This document shows positions 22,416 through 34,600 of a stretch of 64,000 nt of DNA, in pieces (position 1 is the first letter of the stretch; every line of letters starts with the position of its first letter). The position numbers and the translations under genes are program-made. Below the pieces are notes generated by a model. It saw only the letters and a program-made list of their open reading frames with translations. It did no database searches and was not told where the DNA came from. Origin of the DNA: Ampullaceana balthica (Eukaryota; Mollusca; Gastropoda; Lymnaeidae); NCBI GenBank assembly GCA_944989445.1, contig CALYLW010000208.1, positions 376,424 through 440,423 on the forward strand, in the 5' to 3' direction.

Positions 22416-22537
22416 CACTTCATCTCTTAGCTGGCCATCGTCCAAGCTGGTATTATAGTCATGTGGCTGACATACACACTTCGTCTCTTAGCTGGCCATT
22501 GTCCAAGCTGGTATTATAGTCATGTGGCTGATACACA
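22416..22537. repeat. 61-bp tandem duplication
   Basis: Two copies of a unit containing tcttagctggccatcgtcca and ggtattatagtcatgtggct are offset by 61 bases. The rest of 21889-23569 shows AT-rich sequence, a G-rich run at 22081-22095, and no recognisable gene. Confidence 0.88.
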
Positions 22538-23569
22538 AACATTTGGTGTTTCTTTGATGTTGCCAAATGACTATGGCCAATAATGTTATTTTGTTTGACC
22601 AATAATTCTTTTGAACTTGTCTATCGTATGTGTTGTTTTTTGTGTGTGTTTGTTAATGTTTAAGGATGTGTTTGATTGAATTCAATGTTAAAACTGTCAG
22701 CTTAAGTACTTCTGGGAAGGTAAGATAACCATAGAATATTTTACAAAATGAAAAAAAATGTCTCCAAAAAAAGACTCCAATCTATTGTTTGAAAGAAAGC
22801 ATCAATAAATGTATACATAACGTGGTTGTACAACAGTCTCAGAATTTGTGGATGTTTCCTTTTACTTTTGTAGATATCTATTTATTTATATATATATATA
22901 TATTTTTTTTGGCTGCATTCTTTTTTGTGTCCACTTGTTTGTCTTACATGTTTCTAGCCCATTAGCTTGAAAGGAAATTGGGCTGGTTTTCTGGCTTAGA
23001 CCTCATGACTCTCTAATAAGTAAATTTAACTAGAATTTGTTTAGGGGCATGTGAGTTGTATTTGTATGAGATCTATGATATGCTGTGTAATTTTGCAATT
23101 AAAGCTAAGACCTATAACTATTATGATTAATAAACATTTATGAATAAAACAACTGAGAAAATGAACTATTTGGAGGTGTGTTCTTTTGCACATAATAATT
23201 GTTTGGTTATTTCCACTTAGTGTTGTGGGTAGATAAGAGATTCTTTACGAATTTTAATATGTGGAAATGTTCTTACTTATAATTATAGCCCATAAATAAT
23301 TAAATATTTTTTAAAAAAATATTATTAAGAGCCTAACTATTTCAATACAAGACATTACATTATGTATAATTTACTACATAAAATTAGCCACATGTACCAA
23401 ATACCATGTCATAGTATCACATTGAACTAGAACAAGGTCACTTGTACCAAATTTCATAAAGTAGGGGGAGGGAGACATGTCCTCTTAAAAGTTTTTAGAT
23501 TTACAATTTTCTGAAAACATTGCTTCATGGGTAGATTGTTTATTATTGGATGCTATATATACATTGTAG

Positions 23570-24711
23570 TACGTCATGGTACTATCACACTAGCACGTCA
23601 TGGTACTATCACACTAGCACGTCATGGTACTATCACACTAGCACGTCATGGTACTATCACACTAGCACGTCATGGTACTATCACACTAGCACGTCATGGT
23701 ACTATCACACTAGCACGTCATGGTACTATCACACTAGCACGTCATGGTACTATCACACTAGCACGTCATGGTACTATCACACTAGCACGTCATGGTACTA
23801 TCACACTAGTATGTCATGGTACTATCACACTAGTATGTCATGGTACTATCACACTAGTACGTCATGGTACTATCACACTAGCACGTCATGGTACTATCAC
23901 ACTAGCACGTCATGGTACTATCACACTAGCATGTCATGGTACTATCACACTAGCAGGTCATGGTACTATCACACTAGCACGTCATGGTACTATCACACTA
24001 GCACGTCATGGTACTATCACACTAGCATGTCATGGTACTATCACACTAGCATGTCATGGTACTATCACACTAGCATGTCATGGTACTATCACACTAGCAC
24101 GTCATGGTACTATAACACTAGCATGTCATGGTACTATCACACTAGCATGTCATGGTACTATCACACTAGCACGTCATGGTACTATCACACTAGCATGTCA
24201 TGGTACTATCACACTAGCACGTCATGGTACTATCACACTAGCACGTCATGGTACTATCACACTAGCATGTCATGGCACTATCACTCTAGTTTGTCATGGT
24301 ACTATCACACTAGTATGTCATGGTACTATCACACTAGTTTGTCATGGTACTATCACACTAGCATGTCATGGTACTATCACACTAGCACGTCATGGTACTA
24401 TCACACTAGCATGTCATGGTACTATCACACTAGCACGTCATGGTACTATCACACTAGCATGTCATGGTACTATCACACTAGTTTGTCATGGTACTATCAC
24501 ACTAGCATGTCATGGTACTATCACACTAGCATGTCATGGCACTATCACTCTAGTTTGTCATGGTACTATCACACTAGTATGTCATGGTACTATCACACTA
24601 GCATATCATGGTACTATCACACTAGCATGTCATGGCACTATCACTCTAGTTTGTCATGGTACTATCACACTAGTATGTCATGGTACTATCACACTAGCAT
24701 ATCATGGTACT
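23570..24711. repeat. 24-bp minisatellite (about 48 copies)
   Basis: The unit is cacgtcatggtactatcaca plus ctag. Because 24 is divisible by three, two plus-strand frames stay open for about 400 codons. These are not considered genes. Variants (gcatgt, gtatgt, gtttgt, cactct) recur as a multi-unit block near the right end. Confidence 0.97.
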
Positions 24712-25604
24712 ACATGTATCACAATCGTACATCTCAATTCATTCAACAATTAAAAAAATGATTTCAACTCTTTCTATAAATTAATGCACACATAAAATAA
24801 GTTGTGGAGTAATTATTTTTGAAAAGAGTTATGTATTTGAAAACCTTGGAATGTCCTAAATTTGTTAATTCTTGAATCAAAGTATACATTATACCTTACT
24901 GGTATGAAATAAGGGATAATATCAAAATATCAAGAACCTTCAGTTACAAAGTTATTATTAACATCAATGGCATGTTTAATATTTATTAGAGAAAAATTTT
25001 GTTATCAAAACCATGAAAAAAATTTAAAAAGCTTAAAATCAAAACTTAAAAAATATAGTAAAATATCAATATCAAAAATGTATATGATAGAGAAAAGATA
25101 TATACAGGACGGAAATATTTTGCAATAAATAACATAAACAATTAGAAAAAAAATCTTCAAACATGATGTTTCCTGTATTCTTCACAAGCAGTGTACAGAA
25201 AATGAATAAGTAAACAGGTGATGCATAGGCTTAAACTATAATAATGCTTTTAAATAACTTAACATAATTGGCACACTATATGCTCTATTTACAAGTACAA
25301 AACTAGAAATAAGTCTTTAATAAGCCTTCAAACATTCAAATAAATTAAGAAATGAAAGAATGTAGAAGTTTTGTGATGTCCATTTTAAGTAGCGAAATCA
25401 CTTACAAAGTGAACACAGTGTTGACATAATTTGTGTCGGCATGGAATCAAAAAAACTCAAGTACCAAAATATAGTAGTTGTAAAAACACAACATATTTAT
25501 GACATCTTAACAACTGCAAGAATTAAATGTACAAACTATAGCATCTATTATTATAAGTCAGATCAGAATAAGATCTTTATGGAAAACTTCTTTTTGGGGA
25601 ATCA

Positions 25605-28600
25605 TCAAGCTGAAATATAAAAAAAAATTGTATTCATTTCTATTTGAGAAAACAGTTACATAAAATTGGTAAATATTATTACTTATCGTTTTGTTATATT
25701 TCCATGAATGTTAATGTAACTATGAATATAAATTAAATCCATTATTATTAATTAAATACATTTTTTATTAATTAAATCCACTATAATTAACTAAAGTTAA
25801 AGCCATTGATATTAATGAAAACCATGAATATTAACTAAATCCATGACTATTGGGTAACCAAAAATAGCTGAACCATATCTACGGAACTCGTTACCTTGTT
25901 TCAGCTTTACCCCCAGATAGTTGGGCATGGGGCTCATGCGAGATAACTCTATTTGATCTGTCTCTTCAAGACCATGGCTAGCAGACACATACAGAGTTTT
26001 ACCTGCAGATATTCATTGGAAAGTTTTCCCAATAGTCTCATATAGATAGTTCTTACAGATTAAAGTCAGCAGTGTCCATCTGCTAGTTATGTCTTATAGC
26101 ACCATCAACCTTTGCACTTTCAGCAATCAACTCTTGTACTTTCTTTTATCAACACTAACAACATGTGTACTTTCATTTATCAACACCATCAGCAAGCTTA
26201 CTTTCAATAATTGGTTAGAAAAGGAATCATCTGATGGATATGTATTTTATATTACATTTTGTTGTGATTTTTTAAGATAAAGTATATTTTTTAAATTAAA
26301 ATTTCTGAATGCTTTAATGATATTATCACAGAAGAGTTCTCAACTATCCACCCATATATTTCTGCAGCATCCCTTACTTTCTCTTATTGTTTCCCAGTTG
26401 ATCACCCGAAAGAATGGATGTGCCTTAATTTCCAAAAAAGAGAGTCGTGAGGGGCCATCAGTTAAGATTTTTTTAATTAAATCTTTGGCTTCCTCAGAAA
26501 CAACGACATCGTCTTCCTCATAAACAACGACATCAACTTCCTCATAAACAACGACATCGTCATCCTCAGAAACAACGACATCGTCATCCTCAGAAACAAC
26601 CACATCGTCATCCTCAGAAACAACCACATCGTCGGGGAACTCTAGGATATCCTGCCAAGTGGAAAACATATCAAAAGTCAAATCAAAACAACTTACAAAA
26701 TATGGCTGTAATATAATCATGCTTCTAACACAATATGACTGTAACACAATCATGCTTCTAACACAATATGACTGTAACACAATCATGCTTCTAACACAAT
26801 ATGACTGTAACACAATCATGCTTCTAACACAATATGACTGTAACACAATGATGCTTCTAACACAATATGACTAACACAATCATGCTTCTAACACAATATG
26901 ACTGTAACACAATCATGCTTCTAACACAATATGACTGTAACACAATCATGCTTCTAACACAATGTGACTGTAAAACAATCATGCTTCTAACACAATATGA
27001 CTGTAACACAATCATGCTTCTAACACAATATGACTAACACAATCATGCTTCTAACACAATATGACTGTAACACAATAATGCTTCTAACACAATCATGCTT
27101 CTAACACAATCATGCTTCTAACACAATATGACTGTAACACAATCATGCTTCTAACACAATATGACTGTAACACAATCATGCTTCTAACACAATGTGACTG
27201 TAAAACAATCATGCTTCTAACACAATATGACTGTAACACAATCATGCTTCTAACACAATATGACTAACACAATCATGCTTCTAACACAATATGACTGTAA
27301 CACAATAATGCTTCTAACACAATCATGCTTCTAACACAATATGACTGTAACACAATCATGCTTCTAACACAATATGACTGTAACACAATCATGCTTCTAA
27401 CACAATCATGCTTCTAACACAATATGACTGTAACACAATCAAGCTTCTAACACAATATGACTGTAACACAATCAAGCTAAGTTCTAAAAATGTCTTTGAC
27501 ATGAGAGATGTCAATAAAATATAACTCCAATGTGTCACATCTTATTAACATAATTTTGTGACGTAAGGTCACGTGTACAAGAGACGCGGGAAGAAAGGAG
27601 CATTTCTATTGGTTGAAAGTGTTGGGCGAACAGTTGTGTGTAGACTTCCGACAGGGAAGCATGTATAGTGAATAACTCAAGATTTCCACGTTATATTACC
27701 TCAAATGATTCTTATGTGTACAATATATATGTATATTAAAGTTGTTTTCGATAAACGAATTCTTCAGTGAATTATTGTGCACAAGATTAATTACTGTGAG
27801 AACGCCTACATAAAAGAGTTATAAAGTCATCGTTACATTGGTGCAGAAGTAAAAGTTCTATGTGAACACAATGAAAGAGGTTTCGTGGAAATAAGTATTG
27901 GATATTTCCAAAAAAGGAAAGTATTCTTTAAAATAAGAAATAATAACAGCTATAGTATTTTTTGAATATTCAAGTTCGTCAGAAGCTGTGAATAAACTTT
28001 TATGGTTCAATGAAAATACAAGAAGATTTCAAAATGGCGGCATAATCGGCACGTGTCCGCAGTGTATAAAACTGGATCAGACTAGTTGGTTCTACGTCAC
28101 ATTCGACGACAGTACAAGCATACTACACAGTACTGGAATCTGGGTCATGTAGGCTTAATGAATGGTGACACACGGTGAACATATATAGGTCGTGACGTCA
28201 ACAGGCTCAGTGCTAGTTGATTCCAGTAAATATTTGTAAACATAACATCGAACCGAGAAGCTATGGACTATTCAATGTGTTGGTGTGAATTATAAATAAA
28301 GAAACAGAATTTTTATCCATTCATTGTGTGAAGAGTTTGATTATCGCAATTTTGGATTAATGGAGTGAACTAAATTGTTTAAAAACTACTCGAAAATTGA
28401 AATTTTAACCAAGTGACTTTTATTCAAAACGATCGGACCATTTAATATATTTTGTCAATCTGAGGGAGCGTATATATAAAGTATACTAAAGATCCCGTGT
28501 GAGGATTCTTTTGTTGTCTCACCTTGTCAATAACTAGATTTCATGGTTTAGACGTGTCACTTATTTGAACTTAACATTTTTGAATTCAAGATTTTTCATT

Positions 28601-31600
28601 TGGACGATTTATAACTTTATCAATATATATACATACATTCCTTACCGAATTGCTAGATTCATATTATTCAATCAAACAAAACATGGATTACTACGAAAGA
28701 TTCACCGCCATAGCTAAAGAGATGGGACTAAAAGAAAAAGAAATGAGGGATTTCATTGAAGAAAAAGTTGCTGAAGAAAAAGAAAATCAAAGAATAGCTG
28801 AAGAAAAAGAACAGCGAAGAAAAGCTGAAGAAGAAGAAAAAGCAAGAATAGCTGAAGAAAAAGAACAGCGAAGAAAAGCTGAAGAAGAAGAAAAAGCAAG
28901 AATAGCTGAAGAAAAAGAACAGCGAAGAAAAGCTGAAGAAAAAGAAAATCAAAGAGAAGCTGAAGAAAAAGCAAGAATAGCTGAAGAAAAAGAACAGCTA
29001 AGAAAAGCTGAAGAAAAAGCAAGAATTGCTAATGAAGAAGAGAGGCAAAAACTCATAAGTGCAAGACAACTTGAAAAAATGAAACAAGACACCTTAAAAT
29101 TACAAATTGAGCTAGGGAGTAGAGGCCACAATCCTGGCGATGAAACAAATAGAAGGTCAGCACCAAGGGATACTATCAAAGTAAGAAAATATGATAGCCA
29201 AAAAGAAAAAATGGATGTTTATCTGGATTATTTCGAATCCATAATGGCTATGAAAGGCTATAATGAAGAAGATTGGCCAGCACAACTGATGACTCAATTA
29301 ACTGGAGAAGCATTTGAAGCTTATAACAGTATAGCCAAAGAAGACAAAAGCATATATAAGAATGTCAAAAAGGCACTTCTATGTCATTTTGGAAAGTCAG
29401 AAAATGATTATAGAAGAGAATTTCATGAATGAGAATCAAGATGGACAAAGATCCACAGATCATAGTACATGAAGCACAAGTCAAACTAACAAAATGGCTG
29501 GAACTGACAGCAATAGATACGAGCAATCCAAAGGCCATAATAGACATGGTGTTAATTGACAAGTTTTTAGAAAATGCAACACCAACCCTATTCACATATT
29601 TGACTGACAAGAAAGTTCGTACTCAAGCAGAGCTAACAAATGCATTACGAACATTCAAAGACTCTCATCCGAATGTGGAAATGGATAAGAGACAAGACAT
29701 ATTTGCAGCAATACAAATTAAAAGTCAAGAAAAAAGGCAAGGTATGAGAAACCAGAGTCTGCCAAACGAAGGCAACAGACAAACTATTTGTTGGTACTGT
29801 AACAAGCCAGGACATATGGCGAAGCAGTGTTACCACAATAAAGGACAACCAAATAGGGTGTCACCTAATGGCAGCCCTATAAGAAAGAAAACAGAAGAAA
29901 GGTCAAGACAAGGTCATTTTGAAAGCAAAGGTAGAAGATCATGGAGAGGCAGATACAATCATGACTCCAGATACAGAAATCATGATCAGCCCTGGAGAAG
30001 GAATGACTACCAAGAGGGAGATAATAAAGGAAAAATGAAACAAGAAGAATCACAATCTAGTAGTACTGTGGCCACTATCAAGGATCATGGCACACTGAAA
30101 TGTTACCCAGTGTACATCAATGATCGAAAGTGTATGTGTCTTCGTGACACTGGATGCACAACAATTGTGGTCCATGATAAGATGGTGAAAGAAGAAGAGT
30201 ATGATGGGAAAAAAGACACACTGATAATGGCTGATGGCACAAAGAGAGAGTGTCCAACTGCAATTTTCACCATCAACTCACCCTGGTTTCATGGTAAAGT
30301 TAGAGCCAGAGTTTTACAAGACGCCATTTGTGATCTTATTATAGGGAACATTGAAGGTGTGGTGGACAATACTGATGAAGTATTCAAGGCCTGGCATGAC
30401 AACAACAATCAATTATGTGCTACTGTACAAACAAGAGCCACCACAAAAAGAAAAGAGAACATAGACATTGAAGTTGTTGAGAAACTTGAAATAGGAAGCC
30501 ACATTATGTCCAAACAAGAGTTCAAACAACTAGAAGAAGATAACACAATCAGGGAAATAAAAATGAAACTTATCAAAGACAATGAAACAGGCCACAACAA
30601 AAATTACAAGCTAGATAAAGGCATATTAATAAACATTGCACAGGAAGGTACGTGCAAAAGAGTGGTTCTTCCCAAAAAGTTACAGGAAACCATTATCAAA
30701 ATGACACATGACAGTCCTTTAGGTGGACATATGGGCGCCAAGAAAACAATTACTACAATAGCAGAAAACTTTTACTGGCCTAAAATGGCAAGGCAGATAA
30801 AAGAATACATCAAGGCATGTACAGTGTGTCTACGACATAATCCCAAAGATGGGAGGCACACAGCACCCATACAATCATCTGACAAGGCAAACTTCTTATT
30901 CGAGAAAATTGCCATAGACCTGATAGGACCATTCAAAAAGATGTCAAAGAAGAAACATATGTATGCTCTAACCATAGTGGACATAGCCACCAGATGGGGT
31001 GAAGCTATCCCACTGAAGCGAATAGATGCAGAAAATATATGCAACGCATTACTCAATGTTTTTAGCAGATATGGTTTCCCTCAAACACTTCTGTCGGACA
31101 ATGGCAGCCAATTCAAGGGTCAGATAACACAAGCCATTATGAAAATGTTAAACATTACACAAGTACACAGCACAGTGTACCATCCACAGTCAAATGGAGT
31201 GATTGAAAGACTAAACAAAACCATCAAGAATATGCTATTAAAGGTGACAGTGGACCATGAGGACAGATGGCATGAATATTTACCCTTAATACTGTTTGCA
31301 TACAACAGCAGCAAACATGAAAGCACTGGCTTTAGTCCTTTTGAGTTAATGTTTGGCCAAAACCCTACAAGTCCCTTAAAGAATTTCAAAGAAAGGCTTA
31401 TAAGTAAACAAGATGCCATACAGGACAGATATCAGCTGATGTCAGACACTAGAGATAAAATACTTTACAGTATTGAAGCAGCAAAGCAAAGACTAATCAA
31501 GCAAAGTACAAGACACAGAGAAATCAAAAATAGACACAGACATTTGAGAACATTTGAGCCTGAACAACAAGTCCTAGTATGCTTACCAAACACAAAGAAT

Positions 31601-34600
31601 GAAATCACATGGGAAGGTCCATACAAAATTGAAGAGAAACTTAGTGATGTCACTTATAGTGTCAATATCAAAGGACATGTGAAAAAATTACATATTGACA
31701 AACTAAGAACATATGATGACAATAAAGAAGGAAAGCAAACTGTTAATGTCATCATCAAGGTAAATGATGAAAATGACAATGCAATGAAAATGAACAGTCT
31801 TGACAGTGAAAAAATATCATCTGACATACCAGATAATATGAAACACAGAGTGATCAAAATTTTTCAAAAATACAAAGGTGTCATAACAAAAGAAACAGGC
31901 AACACAAAAACTGTGACTCATAAGATACAAGTTTTGGAACATGAACCCTTCAAGACCAAAGTATACCCTATTCCAATGGCACATAGAGACACAGTAAGGC
32001 AAGAAATTGACTACCTACTTAAAGAAAACAAAATAAGAAAAGCAGTTGAAGCTAACTATACCTCACCAACTGTCATAGTAAAAAAGAAGAATGGAAAGAT
32101 TTGACTGTGCTGTGACTACAGACAGTTGAATAATATTACCAAATTGGACCATGAACCTATTGGAGACCCAAGAGACATTATAGACATAATTGGTACTTCC
32201 AGAATATTCACTACATTTGACTTAAACAGAGGTTTTTGGTAGATTAACATGGATCCTGATTCTATAAAATACACTGCATTCATAGCCATGGATGAGGTGT
32301 ATGAATGGTTAGTAATGCCATTTGGACTGGTCAACAGTACGGCCACTTTTAGCAGATTTATGAAAGTGATGCTAAAAGGAATTCCAAATGTGGTACATTA
32401 TGTCGACGATATATGCATCCACACTAAAGATTGGGAATCACATATCCATACACTTGAAGCTGTACTGGATAGACTCAAGAAACATAATGTGACAATCTCA
32501 CCAGAAAAGATCAACATTGGAAAGAAGTATATAGATTTTTTGGGATACAGAATAGGAGGCGGTGCAGTCACTCCCACTGCAGAAAATGAAAACAAGATAT
32601 TTAATCTGTCTGTCCCAAAATCTAAAAAACAAGTGCAAGCCCTGCTGGGACTATGTAACTTTTACAGACCTTTTATTGCAAATTATGCAGAAATAGTTCA
32701 TCCACTAACAGAAGTTACAAAAACCAAAGATATTAGAAAATTTCAATTTCCAGGAGATTGTCTCGACGCATTAGAGAACATTCAAGAGGCATTCAGGAAG
32801 AAACCCATCTTAGTTACACCTCAATGGGACAAACCTTTCATTGTTTCTACCGATGCATCGTCCATTGCATTAGGAGCGTGCCTCATGCAAGAACATGATG
32901 GTATCCTACATCCTATACAGTATCTTAGCAGAAACATGACCAAAACAGAGTGTAACTACAGCACCATAGAGAGAGAATGTCTAGCCATAGTGTGGGCTCT
33001 ACAAAAACTTCAAAAATACCTTCTAGGTAGAACATTCACTCTTCTAACAGACCACAAACCACTTGTGGCATTCAACAAGAAGAAGATCAGCAACGCCAAA
33101 GTGAATCGTTGGGCTATGCTATTAGCCGACTACAAATTTGACATTAAACCTGTGAAGGGAAAGGACAATGTGGTTGCAGACATATTAAGTAGAATGACAA
33201 TAAATAAAGACACTCTGTGAACTCCTAACTGATAAAACCAGAGACTATTAAAAAGACATTCTGTGAATTACTAAATGATAAAATAAGAGACTGTTTTAAC
33301 ATTAGTCTGTGAATTCCTAAAGGATACAAACAGAGACTGTAGTTATATTAATATTTTTATTTGTTGAACAATGGACAAGGAACAGTGTTTGAATTCCATT
33401 GGATTATTAGTTCATTTTAATAATATTGAGTGTTTAAATGTTTTAATTACACAAAATTACAGATGTGTTTAAAAGTCCATTTTCATTTTTTCAGCACAGG
33501 TAGACGGTTGCAGTTCTACAGATTTTTTCTCATTATTTCTTATGTTTAGACTGATGCAGTCCTACAGTTTTTTTCTTATTGATTCTATATCCAGAAGTTG
33601 TATGTAAGAAAATGAATGTTCATTGATGATAAATATTTGAAATTTGAATATAGATATAGATTGATTTGATTTTATGAAGACCAAAAATGTTGTATTTCAT
33701 AAACATTTTTTTTTGAAGGATGGGGGTGAATGTCACATCTTATTAACATAATTTTGTGACGTAAGGTCACGTGTACAAGAGACGCGGGAAGAAAGGAGCA
33801 TTTCTATTGGTTGAAAGTGTTGGGCGAACAGTTGTGTGTAGACTTCCGACAGGGAAGCATGTATAGTGAATAACTCAAGATTTCCACGTTATATTACCTC
33901 AAATGATTCTTATGTGTACAATATATATGTATATTAAAGTTGTTTTGGATAAACGAATTCTTCAGTGAATTATTGTGCACAAGATTAATTACTGTGAGAA
34001 CGCCTACATAAAAGAGTTATAAAGTCATCGTTACACAATGGGTTCAATGTATTGCTGTTTATCATTAGTAGAGTTCACATGTCCCCTTCAAGCTGTCGCC
34101 TTGCATGCAATCTGCCAGACACAGGTGGGATGTAACATTGGCACAGTAAGAGTGGGTGGTGCCACCTAGCATGCTATCTGCCAGACACAGGTGGGATGTA
34201 ACATTGGCACAGTAAGAGTGGATGGTGCCACCTAGCATACTATCTGCCAGACACAGGTGGGATGTAACATTGGCACAGTAAGAGTGGGTGGTGCCACCTT
34301 GCATACTATCTGCCAGACGCCGTTGGGATGTAACATTGGCACAGTAAGAGTGGGTGGTGTAAAACAAGTTATTGTTTTTGTGTACATAAACCAACAAAAG
34401 TTCAAGGGAACATTGGAACTCACCTCAATTTTCCTGTTTTCAAAGACACAAGCTAAGAGGTTATTTAAACTTTGAAATGGCTCATCTCCAAAGAGTAGTA
34501 CATAGACACATATCCCAAAAGACCACCAATCTATTTCAGGACCATAGGTTATTTCTTGACCACTTCCATTTTTGGCCAGCAGAAGTTCTGGGGCCACATA

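Larger units (their letters stand above)
27533..34035 (+). mobile_element. Ty3-type LTR retrotransposon with integrase before reverse transcriptase (Gmr1-like order)
   Basis: Two 305-bp LTRs (27533-27837 and 33731-34035), TGT...ACA, differ at one base. The element is flanked by the 5-bp duplication CAATG (27528-27532 and 34036-34040). The coding order is gag with a zinc knuckle, protease, integrase (HHCC, DDE, GPY/F), reverse transcriptase, then RNase H. Most Ty3 elements have integrase last. The reverse transcriptase and RNase H are Ty3-like, as in the Gmr1-type lineage. No env-like frame is seen; 33221-33715 is non-coding. Reading frames are broken by a frame change in gag and two stops in the reverse transcriptase. 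It is antisense to the kinase gene, within its intron. Confidence 0.93.

Noticed and set aside
28728..29022. Minus-strand Phe/Leu-rich open frames
   Set aside because: They are the antisense of the gag coiled-coil repeat.
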